NCBI GenBank assembly: GCA_964365905.1
Contig: CAYIRQ010000031.1
Location: forward strand, 1 to 12,923
Reading direction: 5' to 3'
Length of the DNA: 12,923 nucleotides
Source of the DNA: CAYIRQ01 sp964365905
GTDB taxonomy: Bacteria; Patescibacteriota; Gracilibacteria; Peribacterales; Peribacteraceae
Shown here one piece after another: positions 1 to 6,940 of the stretch. The notes below the pieces were generated by a model, which saw nothing but the letters and a program-made list of their open reading frames with translations, was not told the DNA's origin and searched no databases. Numbering within the stretch: position 1 is the stretch's first letter; every line of letters starts with the position of its first letter. Both the position numbers and the translations under genes were made by a program.

Positions 1-30
1 AGAAAAGCGCACAGGACAGCCCCGCGCAAC

Positions 31-60
31 ATAAAAAAAAGACTCCCCGGAGATCAGGAG
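31..60 (-). terminator. Possible weak terminator after the prepilin gene
   Basis: On the minus strand, about 30 bases past the prepilin stop, a short CTCC...GGAG inverted repeat is followed by a run of eight T. The stem is very short with a tight loop, so only the T-run is convincing. It would end the response regulator-pilB-pilC-prepilin transcript. The rest of 1-90 holds nothing else that I recognise. Confidence 0.3.
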
Positions 61-90
61 GAGGCAGATTGAGGATTGTTCAGACGTTCC

Positions 91-702
91 CTAGTGTTCC
101 ACCACCCCCTTCGCAGTCACGGTGATCGTGCGCGATTCGTCGTTCATGGAGAGGACGATCGTTCCATAGAACGTTGGATCGAAGGGTTTTCCCAAGAGAC
201 GCTGGAAGACGAGACCCTCGGGGGGTGGTGACAAGGGGGTCACCGTGGAGTCTGTTACAGTCATCTGCGTATAGAGCGTCCCGCTCACGGTGATGGTGCT
301 GCTGATTTCAAAGGACTGATCAGTACCCGCGTTGTACGCACCGAAGGTCGCAGGAGGGGTTCGCTGGAAGAGAATAACGGAGGAAGGAGCGCTCGCGCAG
401 CCGGGAGTCGTCACGCTCGGACAGAGGTATACCCCCCAGTTCAATTCCTGCACGTTCTGCTGCGAGAGCGTCTGCGCCCTGCGCAGTGTTTGTACAAGAA
501 CATTCTCGGCAGACTGTAGAGCGCTCCGCCCGATTGCATTCATGGATACCGTGAGCGTGAGCGCGAGGAGAATCGTGAGAATCCCGATCGTGAGCGCGAT
601 TTCGAGCAGGGTGAAACCGCGCCTGCTGGCGCAGCGGACAATGGACAATGGACAATGGACAATTGACTTTTGGCAAATGGCTTCCATGTTGCGCTTTTGC
701 AT
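91..702 (-). CDS. Type IV prepilin-like protein (FimT/GspH-type pseudopilin)
   Basis: A 203-aa prepilin. After a 29-residue leader ending in Arg-Arg-Gly comes the class III signal FTLLE followed by a hydrophobic helix (about residues 30-54). Cleavage is expected after Gly29, giving an N-methylated Phe with Glu at mature position 5. The C-terminal part is Ser/Thr-rich, beta-strand-like and contains two cysteines, as in FimT/FimU/GspH minor pilins. It is the last gene of the pilus operon and a likely substrate of the PilD encoded at 7442-8218. The leader is odd: about half of it is encoded by four tandem copies of a 7-bp repeat. No Shine-Dalgarno precedes the ATG at 702 or the in-frame ATG at 687; a TTG inside the repeat would give a more normal 11-residue leader. 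The fold class is confident. Major versus minor pilin cannot be decided. Confidence 0.88.
   Translation of the reverse strand: MQKRNMEAICQKSIVHCPLSIVRCASRRGFTLLEIALTIGILTILLALTLTVSMNAIGRSALQSAENVLVQTLRRAQTLSQQNVQELNWGVYLCPSVTTPGCASAPSSVILFQRTPPATFGAYNAGTDQSFEISSTITVSGTLYTQMTVTDSTVTPLSPPPEGLVFQRLLGKPFDPTFYGTIVLSMNDESRTITVTAKGVVEH
619..663. repeat. Heptamer array plus hairpin inside the prepilin leader
   Basis: Four perfect tandem copies of GGACAAT occupy 636-663. Three bases away, at 619-632, is the hairpin GCGCC-TGCT-GGCGC. On the coding strand the order is heptamers first, then hairpin, the same order as upstream of pilD (8221-8269). Translation of the array gives the repeated motif SIVHCPL/SIVRC in the prepilin leader. 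The same heptamer recurs inside yebC at 8586-8606. Confidence 0.85.
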
Positions 703-806
703 ACGTTCACTCTACCGGAGATTGTTGCTCTATAAAAAAGTGCGCGAAGCGTCGGGTGCCAAGGGCGGGACCCAATGCAGAGTGCTTTTTTGAAGGGAGG
801 GTGGGT

Positions 807-841
807 TCACGGGAGGGAACGAGTGCCGTTCCCTCCCGTGA
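807..841. promoter_or_regulatory. Perfect 15-bp hairpin between pilC and the prepilin gene
   Basis: Positions 807-821 and 827-841 are exact reverse complements, with a 5-base loop (AGTGC). On the minus strand the hairpin follows the pilC stop by 19 bases and precedes the prepilin start. No T-run follows on the minus strand, so it does not look like a standard intrinsic terminator. It could be an mRNA-processing or stabilising element that separates the pilin part of the transcript from pilB-pilC. The base pairing is certain; the role is inference. Confidence 0.6.
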
Positions 842-859
842 GTGTTTTCCTCCCGCGAT

Positions 860-2056
860 TTATCCTCCTCCACTGATGTTTCCCACCACCGAATAGATCG
901 GCATGATGATCGAAAAGGCGATCATCGCGACGAGTCCCGCGATGAAGATGAGGAGCACCGGCTCCAGAATGATCGGCAGCTTCTGCGCGGTTTCCTCCGC
1001 CTTCTTCTGATAGATATCCGCGATCTTGAGGAGCACCTCGGAGAGTCTGCCCGAACGTTCCCCGGTGATGATGATCTGCTGGACGGACGGTGGAAGGATT
1101 CTGCGGCTCCCGCGCATTTCCTCGAAGCTCTTCGCGAAAGAATCCCCCACCCGAATGTGCTCGGTGAGCTTCGAATAGAACGATCGGTAGCGTTGCATAG
1201 AAGTCACGTCCGCGAGGGATTGAATGGATTCCACCGGCGCGACGCCTGCGCGGAGGAGGGTCCCGAGAATGTTCCCGAACTGGGCAATGCTTGCTTCGAT
1301 GATGAGCGTCTTCACGCCGGGAATGTGGAGCACCATCCACTGCGCGACGACGCGCAACCTTGTAAATTTGAAGAGAAGACTCAGGATGAAGAGGACGGCG
1401 AGTCCAGACGGCACCACCACGGCTCCGTGCTGCGTGAAGAAATTCGCGACGGCAATCACCGCGAGCGTTGTCGCCGGAAGTTCCACGTTCAGGGCGTAGA
1501 GCACGCCGATGAGTTGCGGGAGCACGAACCATGATAAACCAATCGTAATGATGATCGTGAGCGTGATGACGATCGAGGGGTAGATCATGGCCATTTTCAC
1601 CTTCTGCCGCATCGCCTGGTTCTTCTCATCCTGCTCCGAGAGATTCGCGAGGTTCTGCGAGAGATTTCCCGACTCTTCTCCGATGCGAATGAGCGCGATC
1701 GCGTAGGGGGTGAAGAAGGCCTGTTGATCCATGGCTCTCCAGAGAGCGCTCCCGTTCTCCACATCGCGCAGGATGCCATTGATGATTTTCTTCATGGCGC
1801 GCGGCGCTTCTTTGAGAAGTGTTTCAATAGCATCCGTGACGTGGAGGCCGGCTCCGAGCATCATGGCGAGATTCTGAATGAAGGAACTGCGGAACTTCCC
1901 GAGTCCCATATGGGTAAAGGAGAGCGCCATGCGCTTCAGAGAGCTCGGGCCGCTGTACTCCCGGCTCGTGCGCACGCGCGCGGCGCCCGGAGAGGCGCTG
2001 CGTGCGATCACGGTGACATCGTCACTTTGCCGATTCTTCAGGAATGGGAGACGCAT
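860..2056 (-). CDS. pilC: Type IV pilus inner-membrane platform protein PilC (GspF family)
   Basis: A polytopic membrane protein of about 398 aa with two GspF-type cytoplasmic domains. The first (about residues 30-150) contains a run of the form LAMMLGAGL and the family-typical IGEESGNL; the second repeats the pattern with LGTLLRAGV and ITGERSGRL. Three hydrophobic stretches are visible: after the first domain, about 60 residues later, and at the C-terminus. PilC is the platform on which PilB acts during pilus extension. The N-terminal region before the first domain is shorter than in proteobacterial PilC. I chose the ATG at 2056, which overlaps the pilB stop by 35 bases and suggests coupled translation; a GTG at 2101 would add 15 residues. 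Neither start has a Shine-Dalgarno. Confidence 0.93.
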   Translation of the reverse strand: MRLPFLKNRQSDDVTVIARSASPGAARVRTSREYSGPSSLKRMALSFTHMGLGKFRSSFIQNLAMMLGAGLHVTDAIETLLKEAPRAMKKIINGILRDVENGSALWRAMDQQAFFTPYAIALIRIGEESGNLSQNLANLSEQDEKNQAMRQKVKMAMIYPSIVITLTIIITIGLSWFVLPQLIGVLYALNVELPATTLAVIAVANFFTQHGAVVVPSGLAVLFILSLLFKFTRLRVVAQWMVLHIPGVKTLIIEASIAQFGNILGTLLRAGVAPVESIQSLADVTSMQRYRSFYSKLTEHIRVGDSFAKSFEEMRGSRRILPPSVQQIIITGERSGRLSEVLLKIADIYQKKAEETAQKLPIILEPVLLIFIAGLVAMIAFSIIMPIYSVVGNISGGG

Positions 2057-5000
2057 GGAGAGGAGTGGTAGCGAAGATGACTTCGGGAGGAGCGGCGACA
2101 CGCAGGAGTTCTTCGATGGTGGACATGCCGGATTTCACCTTGAGAAGGCCGTCCTCGAAGAGCGTGAGCATTCCTTGCTGCCGGGCGACATCGTTGATTT
2201 CCGCAGTTGTTTTCCGTTGGACGATGAATGCCTCGAGCTCAGGCGTCATGTTGAGCAGCTCGTAAATACCGACGCGTCCGCGATATCCTGTATTTCCACA
2301 CGCTCCGCATCCTTTGCCGCGATAGAGCGTCACGCGTTTTTCGGATGCGGGGAAATAATGGTCGGCGTTGAGGAACAGCTGACACGCCTCCGTGCGCGTG
2401 AGGTTATAACTATAGCGACAATTGAGACAAATGCGTCGCATGAGACGCTGGGCGATGATGAGTTCCAGGGTGGAAGCAAGCAGGTATGGTTCGATGCCCA
2501 TTTCGAGAAGGCGGGGAACGGCGGTTGCCGCGTCGTTTGCGTGAAGCGTGGAGAAAAGGAGATGTCCCGTCAGCGCCGCGTTCACCGAAATCTGCGCGGT
2601 GATGTTGTCGCGGATCTCACCGACGAGGATGATATCCGGGTCCTGCCGCACAAGCGCGCGGAGCCCGCGTTCGAAGGTAAGGTCGGTTTTCACATTCACC
2701 TGAATATGGTTGATGCCGGGAATTTTGTACTCGACCGGATCCTCGATCGTGCTGATGTTTACGTCGGGGGTGTTGCGGATTTTCATGAGTCCGTAGAGCG
2801 TTGTCGATTTCCCGGATCCCGTGGGACCCGTGGTGAGAAGCATTCCGAAGGGTTTGTGGGCAGCCTTGATGAGGACTTCCCGCTGCGCCGCGGTGAAGCC
2901 GAGGTCGCCGAGCGTGAGCGTTCGCACGTACTCGGAGAGCAGACGCATGACGATTTTCTCTCCATCCACAATCGGGACGATAGAGACACGCACGTCCATG
3001 GAACGTCCCTCCCCTTTCCAGCGAATCGCGCCGTCCTGCGCCGTGAAGTGCTCGTCAATGCGCATATTGCCGGCGATCTTGATCCGGTTCACGATGCCTT
3101 CGAAATACTCGCGCGGGATCCGGCCTGCTTCATGCATGACGCCGTCCACGCGGAATCGCACGATGATGATCTTCTCCTGAGGTTCGAAGTGAATGTCGGA
3201 TGCCGCGAGCCGGATCGCGTCCCCGACGATCTCCTCGATAATTTCCGGCGCCACCTTGCGGTTGCTCTCGATGATTTTCCGGAAGCGGGTATCGAGCGGC
3301 TTCTCGTAGAACGCGAGCGCCGCCTCGATCGAATCCTTCGTGGCATACGCAAGGTGAATCGCGTGCGCCGTGGGGAGCACTTTCTTCACCTCGTCCTCGA
3401 GGCTGCTTCTCTCCGGACTGCTCGTCGCGATGACAATCGTCCCGTCCTCCTTCCGCTCCACGGCGATCGCGCTGAACGCGACCGAGAACGACTCCGGAAG
3501 CATCTGAATGACGGCGGGGTCGGGCGGCTGGGACCGGAGATCGAGAAACGGCATCTTGTAAAACTCCGCAATGGCGTTTTGCAAAATATCCTTCGTGACG
3601 AGTCCTTCCTCCTTGAAGACCTGCTCAAGGGAAACATTGTGTTCCTTGGCTGTTTTCTCCGCTGTCTTCACTTCCTCCTCACTCACGTAGTTCTGCGTGA
3701 GGAGAATCTTCGCAACGTCCACGGTTGACTCCGCGACCTGCGGCGCTGCCGCGGCATTTTTTTCTTCGGAGGAGAATTTCTTTGCAGCCGAGGGAGATGC
3801 CGCATCTTTCTTCGTCCTCTCGGCGGCGCGTTGCTTCGCTTCCAGTGCAGCTTCGGCGTCGAGCCGTTTCTTCTCTTCCTCGAGATGGCGCCGCTCTTCC
3901 TCGAGTTGTTCCTTTCCTTCCGCCATGCGCGCTTTATGGGCGCGCGATGCCCCCATTTCCTGTCGTTCGCGCTCGAGAGCTGCGCGCGCAAGCTCCAGGC
4001 GCTCTTCTTCCACGCGTTGCTCCTCCTTCCGGGCCGCTGCCTGCTCCTCCTGCAGTGACTTCTGTCGATCAATTTCCTGTCGCTCCCGCTCCAGTTTCTC
4101 CACCTGCGCTTTCCACTTTGCAAGTTCCTGCGTGAGCGCCGGATTCCCACCCGCGTTTCCCTTCGTCCCGGCCTTTGCAAGAAGAGTCGCTCTCTCTTCC
4201 TCCAGTTTTACCTGCATCTCGGCCTTCGCTTCCGCGCGGATGCGCTCTTTCTCGAGTTCGAATTTCATGCGCTCGGCCTGGAGCTGTTTCAGAGTGTCCT
4301 GGGTTGCGGGAGCGGATGAAGGCGCACTCTGCTTCGTTTGTTCGCGGACAAGAGCCTTGGCTTGTTCCAGAGCTTCCTCCCGCATACGTTCCTTCTCTGC
4401 CTGCATCGCGGCTCGCTCGGAAGCGAGGCGTCGCTCGACTTCCGCAGTGAGAGCCGATACATCAGCTTTTTTCTGCTGAGCGGCAGTGATCGGTGCTGCC
4501 TGAGTCACGTGCTCCATTTGTGTCCGTTTCTCTTCAAGCGCTCTCCGTTCCGCTGCAATGCGCGTCTCTTCCGCAGCAAGTGAGGCGCGCGCCTGCGCGA
4601 TCGCCGCAAGCTGTTCTTTCTGCGTCGTGTCATTTGCAACGGATGTTTTGCGGAGACGGTCTTTCTCTTGTTCGACGAAGATCTGCTTCATCGCTTCCTT
4701 GCGTGCCTCCTCGAGGAGAGCGGTGTCATCCCGGGCAGCCCCTCCAAACATGTTCTTCAGAGATGCTTTCCATGCGGCGGAACGCGCGGCACGGAGCGCC
4801 TTCTGTTCCTCCGCCTGAATGCGTGCCTGCTCTGCCCGAGCCGCGCGTTCCGTCTCGCGCCTCAGGCGCTCTTCTTCCCGAAGGCGCTGCGCTTCCGCCT
4901 TCTTTCTCTCCGCTTCCTCCTTGCGCGCTTTTCCCTCCGTCTCCCGCTGCCGGCGTTCCGCCTCTTTCTTCTCCCGGTCTTCCTCTTCCTGGCGCTTGCG

Positions 5001-5750
5001 TTCCTCCTCCTTCGCGCGTTTCTCTTCCTCCATCTGCATCCTCTTTGCTTCACGAATCTTTCTCTTTTCTTCTTCCCGCGCAACCCGTTCCGCTTCCTGT
5101 TTCTTCCTGCGCTCCTCCGCTTCCGCCCGCCGCTTCAATGCAGCCTCCCGCTGAGCTTTCCGCCATCGTTCCCACTGCATTCTCCATGCGATGACTTGCA
5201 ATGCCCATGGAGAAGGAGCGTTTCGTCCTTTCAAATCCAAGGCTTGCTGCACGGCGCACTTCGTTCTTTTGCGGCCCGCAAAGATGTTCTGGGACGAGCG
5301 TCTTTCCTCTTCGAGGAGACGACGGTACTGTTCTCCTGCTGCGATTTGTGTCTCGAGCGCCGCCTGTCGCTCCAGCAACTTCCCTTTCCAGTCGCGCAAC
5401 TTCCGGAAGAAGTTCACTGCCTTCTCTCTGCCGGGTTTCTTTCCGAGCAGAGCGCAGAGAGCAGGCGTGAGAATTTTCTGGAGGAAAGGGAGTGCCTGAT
5501 CCGTCCCCAGCATCATCTGTTTCTCGCTGGGGAGGCGGTAATGTTCTGCGATCGCACGTTGCAGCATTTCGCTCGTTACGAGCTCTTCTGATCGAAGAAC
5601 ATCCGTGAGGGGACGCTGCTCTTCTTCTGCCCGTCGTTCTGCATGCTCAAACTGCTCCGGACGCAGATCCTGCAAGTCAACGAGGAGTGAGCCGATGGCT
5701 TTTTCCTCGGAAGTCGTCATTGCGAGGGTGTCAGGACTTGAGGATGGCAT
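2022..5750 (-). CDS. pilB: Type IV pilus assembly ATPase PilB with a giant coiled-coil insertion
   Basis: At 1242 aa this is about twice the usual PilB length (about 560-570). Residues 18-75 form one MshEN/GspE-N-like unit. Residues about 125-650 are almost pure Glu/Arg/Lys/Ala/Gln heptad-type coiled coil, with a less charged break near 325-345. Residues about 676-735 are a second MshEN-like unit clearly similar to the first (LVTSEMLQRAIAEHYRLP against LVTKDILQNAIAEFYKMP). The complete ATPase follows: Walker A GPTGSGKST at 975-983, Asp box near 1003, Walker B with DPDIILVGEIRD at 1037-1048, His box near 1062-1070, and a tetracysteine zinc site (C1108, C1111, C1148, C1151), which favours PilB over PilT. 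It powers pilus extension at the inner membrane. The start at 5750 is supported by GGAGGT five bases upstream, overlapping the end of the response regulator gene by 20 bases. The ATPase is confident; the role of the coil is unknown. Confidence 0.95.
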   Translation of the reverse strand: MPSSSPDTLAMTTSEEKAIGSLLVDLQDLRPEQFEHAERRAEEEQRPLTDVLRSEELVTSEMLQRAIAEHYRLPSEKQMMLGTDQALPFLQKILTPALCALLGKKPGREKAVNFFRKLRDWKGKLLERQAALETQIAAGEQYRRLLEEERRSSQNIFAGRKRTKCAVQQALDLKGRNAPSPWALQVIAWRMQWERWRKAQREAALKRRAEAEERRKKQEAERVAREEEKRKIREAKRMQMEEEKRAKEEERKRQEEEDREKKEAERRQRETEGKARKEEAERKKAEAQRLREEERLRRETERAARAEQARIQAEEQKALRAARSAAWKASLKNMFGGAARDDTALLEEARKEAMKQIFVEQEKDRLRKTSVANDTTQKEQLAAIAQARASLAAEETRIAAERRALEEKRTQMEHVTQAAPITAAQQKKADVSALTAEVERRLASERAAMQAEKERMREEALEQAKALVREQTKQSAPSSAPATQDTLKQLQAERMKFELEKERIRAEAKAEMQVKLEEERATLLAKAGTKGNAGGNPALTQELAKWKAQVEKLERERQEIDRQKSLQEEQAAARKEEQRVEEERLELARAALERERQEMGASRAHKARMAEGKEQLEEERRHLEEEKKRLDAEAALEAKQRAAERTKKDAASPSAAKKFSSEEKNAAAAPQVAESTVDVAKILLTQNYVSEEEVKTAEKTAKEHNVSLEQVFKEEGLVTKDILQNAIAEFYKMPFLDLRSQPPDPAVIQMLPESFSVAFSAIAVERKEDGTIVIATSSPERSSLEDEVKKVLPTAHAIHLAYATKDSIEAALAFYEKPLDTRFRKIIESNRKVAPEIIEEIVGDAIRLAASDIHFEPQEKIIIVRFRVDGVMHEAGRIPREYFEGIVNRIKIAGNMRIDEHFTAQDGAIRWKGEGRSMDVRVSIVPIVDGEKIVMRLLSEYVRTLTLGDLGFTAAQREVLIKAAHKPFGMLLTTGPTGSGKSTTLYGLMKIRNTPDVNISTIEDPVEYKIPGINHIQVNVKTDLTFERGLRALVRQDPDIILVGEIRDNITAQISVNAALTGHLLFSTLHANDAATAVPRLLEMGIEPYLLASTLELIIAQRLMRRICLNCRYSYNLTRTEACQLFLNADHYFPASEKRVTLYRGKGCGACGNTGYRGRVGIYELLNMTPELEAFIVQRKTTAEINDVARQQGMLTLFEDGLLKVKSGMSTIEELLRVAAPPEVIFATTPLHASPIPEESAK

Positions 5751-6120
5751 TCACCACCTCCACGATCCGGGAGATGGGAGTGTTCGATTTCACCATGTAG
5801 TCGAGGACGCCGAGCGCCTTCGCCTTCTCGATGTCTTCCTGCTGACCGAGGTTACTGAGGACGATGACGGCCGTCTTCATGCCGCTGTCTTTCATGGCGG
5901 AGAGCGCCGCGAATCCATCCATCTTCGGCATGATGATGTCGATGAGCACGAGGTCGAACTTCTCTTTCGTTGCGAGTGCCACCCCCTCCTCGCCATCCGC
6001 GGCGATCGCAACGTCGTATCCTTCGTGCGTGAGCTTGAGCTTGAGGGCGTGCGAGAGCGGCTTCTCATCTTCGACGATGAGGATGCGCTTCTTTTTCCCG
6101 GTGGCTGGCGTGTCTGCCAT
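5731..6120 (-). CDS. Single-domain CheY-like response regulator
   Basis: A 129-aa receiver domain with no output domain. The acidic pair is E17-D18 (in VEDEK), the phospho-acceptor is D61 (in LIDIIMPKMDG), the switch Ser is S89 and the conserved Lys is K111, so the active site is complete. It is the first gene of the pilus operon and overlaps pilB by 20 bases, so it probably acts on pilus assembly in the manner of PilG/PilH; a partner kinase is not in the window. I prefer the ATG at 6120. The ATG at 6150 would lie only about 13 bases from the predicted transcription start and adds a His/Thr-rich stretch outside the domain. Neither has a Shine-Dalgarno. Family confident, pilus role inferred from position. 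Confidence 0.93.
   Translation of the reverse strand: MADTPATGKKKRILIVEDEKPLSHALKLKLTHEGYDVAIAADGEEGVALATKEKFDLVLIDIIMPKMDGFAALSAMKDSGMKTAVIVLSNLGQQEDIEKAKALGVLDYMVKSNTPISRIVEVVNAILKS
5756..5761 (-). promoter_or_regulatory. Strong ribosome binding site of pilB
   Basis: GGAGGT on the minus strand ends five bases before the pilB ATG at 5750 and lies inside the response regulator gene. It is the only good Shine-Dalgarno that I found in front of a gene in this window, and it fixes the pilB start. Confidence 0.8.
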
Positions 6121-6169
6121 GGTGGAGGTTTGGTATGTGTGATGACGCACTTTTTGCGTGTATCAGACC

Positions 6170-6198
6170 ATTATAGCAGGTTTCCCCATCCTTGACAA
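6170..6198 (-). promoter_or_regulatory. Sigma70-type promoter of the pilus operon
   Basis: On the minus strand: -35 TTGTCA (6198-6193), a 17-bp spacer, and a perfect -10 TATAAT (6175-6170). Transcription should start near 6163, about 43 bases before the response regulator ATG at 6120. The -35 box overlaps that of the plus-strand promoter (TTGACA at 6192-6197), so the two units start back to back from a shared element. Confidence 0.75.
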
Positions 6199-6219
6199 GA
6201 ATGTGGGATCGGATACGAT
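6192..6219 (+). promoter_or_regulatory. Divergent promoter of the structured RNA / Cys-rich gene
   Basis: Plus strand: perfect -35 TTGACA (6192-6197), 16-bp spacer, -10 TACGAT (6214-6219, 4 of 6 consensus). Transcription is predicted to start near 6226. It overlaps the pilus-operon promoter on the other strand. Confidence 0.55.
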
Positions 6220-6225
6220 GGTACC

Positions 6226-6431
6226 GCCAACGAACGGAGCTACTCCCTCACCATTTTGGGCTTCCCTTGAGGATATAGTGCCCAGTAGAGCGATCTTCTG
6301 AAGCCGAAGTTCAAAATGGTGAGGGGCGTCGGAGTCCATGTGGCTCCCGAAAAAAAGCGAAGAGCAGTTGGTGACATTGCGGGTCAGACACGTCGTCGTT
6401 TGAGCGCGACAACCTGTCTGGCCCGCTTTTT
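6226..6431 (+). ncRNA. Candidate structured noncoding RNA or leader RNA (about 205 nt)
   Basis: No convincing protein gene fits 6176-6527. On the plus strand the stretch is a run of stem-loops. Hairpin 1 (6245-6325) pairs 6245-6258 with 6312-6325 (14 bp), 6259-6264 with 6300-6305 (6 bp), and 6269-6274 with 6293-6298 (6 bp, one G-U), with a 6-base bulge at 6306-6311. Hairpin 2 is 6331-6347 (GGAG-T-CC / GGCTCC). Hairpin 3 is the terminator at 6379-6426. GGAGC at 6236-6240 can instead pair with 6343-6347, so two folds compete. The G-U pairs in hairpins 1 and 3 would be A-C mismatches on the minus strand, which points to a plus-strand transcript. It could be a trans-acting small RNA or a terminator-controlled leader of the Cys-rich gene at 6528. 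I could not match it to 6S, SRP, tmRNA, RNase P or a riboswitch that I know. Confidence 0.55.
6379..6431 (+). terminator. Intrinsic terminator of the structured RNA
   Basis: A 12-bp stem (6379-6390 with 6415-6426, one U-G pair), an inner 4-bp GTCG/CGAC stem, then five T at 6427-6431. Orientation is plus. It lies 97 bases before the Cys-rich gene, so it could work either as the end of a small RNA or as an attenuator. Confidence 0.7.
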
Positions 6432-6527
6432 CCGTGCGCAGCTTTGCGGGAAGCATGAAACGAGCTTGCTTTTTTGAGGGGGGGGGTAGCCTGTTGCCCA
6501 ACTTTCCACCTCTTTCCTCTTTCGATC

Positions 6528-6869
6528 ATGAAACCATGGATTGTTGCTCTCATCGCGGGTGTCGTCGGCCTGCTCTTGGGTTTCCTGTTCTGCCGGCAGG
6601 GTATCTTTCCTCTCCAGGGAAATCTTGTCATGGAGACAACTTCATGCGCGGGAGTAGAATGTGGTGAGGGTGGAACATGTGATGATGACTGCTGGTGCAA
6701 CACAGCCAAAAATCCTGATACATGTTATGCCTGCGTTACGGAAGGAAACGGTTGCAGCTCCATCAAGAAATGTTGTTCGGGGCTTTCCTGCCGCTTGGGA
6801 ACATGCACAGGGAAGGATTCCGCGGAGTCGGTTGGCAGTGAAGCGTTCCCGGAAGAGGAAAGTCTATAG
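6528..6869 (+). CDS. Secreted or membrane-tethered Cys-rich protein with knottin-like C-terminal motif
   Basis: A 113-aa protein that I cannot assign to a named family. Residues 5-21 are a hydrophobic signal or anchor segment after a Lys; C22 follows, but the lipobox is poor (GFLFC). Residues 40-93 hold twelve cysteines: 40, 45, 51, 55, 57, 66, 69, 76, 82, 83, 88 and 93. The last six follow C-x6-C-x5-CC-x4-C-x4-C, the inhibitor cystine knot spacing. The tail is acidic and Ser-rich. It is probably exported and disulfide-bonded. The ATG at 6528 is chosen because the signal segment begins there; a TTG at 6474 would add 18 unlikely residues, and no Shine-Dalgarno is visible. It is the only plus-strand protein gene, downstream of the structured RNA, and its stop overlaps the end of the displaced pilD fragment. 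A protease-inhibitor, toxin or adhesion role is only speculation. Confidence 0.75.
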   Translation: MKPWIVALIAGVVGLLLGFLFCRQGIFPLQGNLVMETTSCAGVECGEGGTCDDDCWCNTAKNPDTCYACVTEGNGCSSIKKCCSGLSCRLGTCTGKDSAESVGSEAFPEEESL

Positions 6870-6927
6870 GAACAGCCGCACGTACTGCCGCAGAAATGCG
6901 TCGCCCGTGAAGAGCGCGAGGAGGGCG
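6864..6927 (-). pseudogene. Displaced copy of the pilD 3' end (left repeat of the hicBA cassette)
   Basis: Positions 6871-6927 match 7449-7505, the end of pilD, at 56 of 57 bases and in the same orientation. Read in the pilD frame it still encodes the last 20 residues and a stop (ALLALFTGDAF...RLFL). In the last nine bases TTC-CTA-TAG replaces TTT-TTG-TAA: four changes, all synonymous. The only amino-acid change is Val for Met. It looks like the former end of pilD, left behind when hicBA was inserted together with a second 3' end. Confidence 0.8.
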
Positions 6928-6940
6928 TCATGAAGCGATT

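Noticed and set aside
1878..3728. 616-codon open frame on the plus strand opposite pilB and pilC
   Set aside because: It lies antisense to two certain genes, has no recognisable domain, and such frames are common opposite GC-rich genes.
3697..5591. Several long plus-strand frames rich in Ser, Arg, Phe and Leu
   Set aside because: They are the antisense reading of the Glu/Lys/Arg-rich coiled-coil codons of pilB (GAG/GAA become CTC/TTC).
6226..6431. 6S RNA, SRP RNA, tmRNA or RNase P RNA
   Set aside because: The 5' and 3' ends do not pair as in 6S, and the conserved motifs of the other classes are not visible.
6163..6501. 112-codon minus-strand frame across the structured RNA region
   Set aside because: No domain or hydrophobic pattern, overlaps the pilus promoter, and hairpin G-U pairs support a plus-strand RNA instead.
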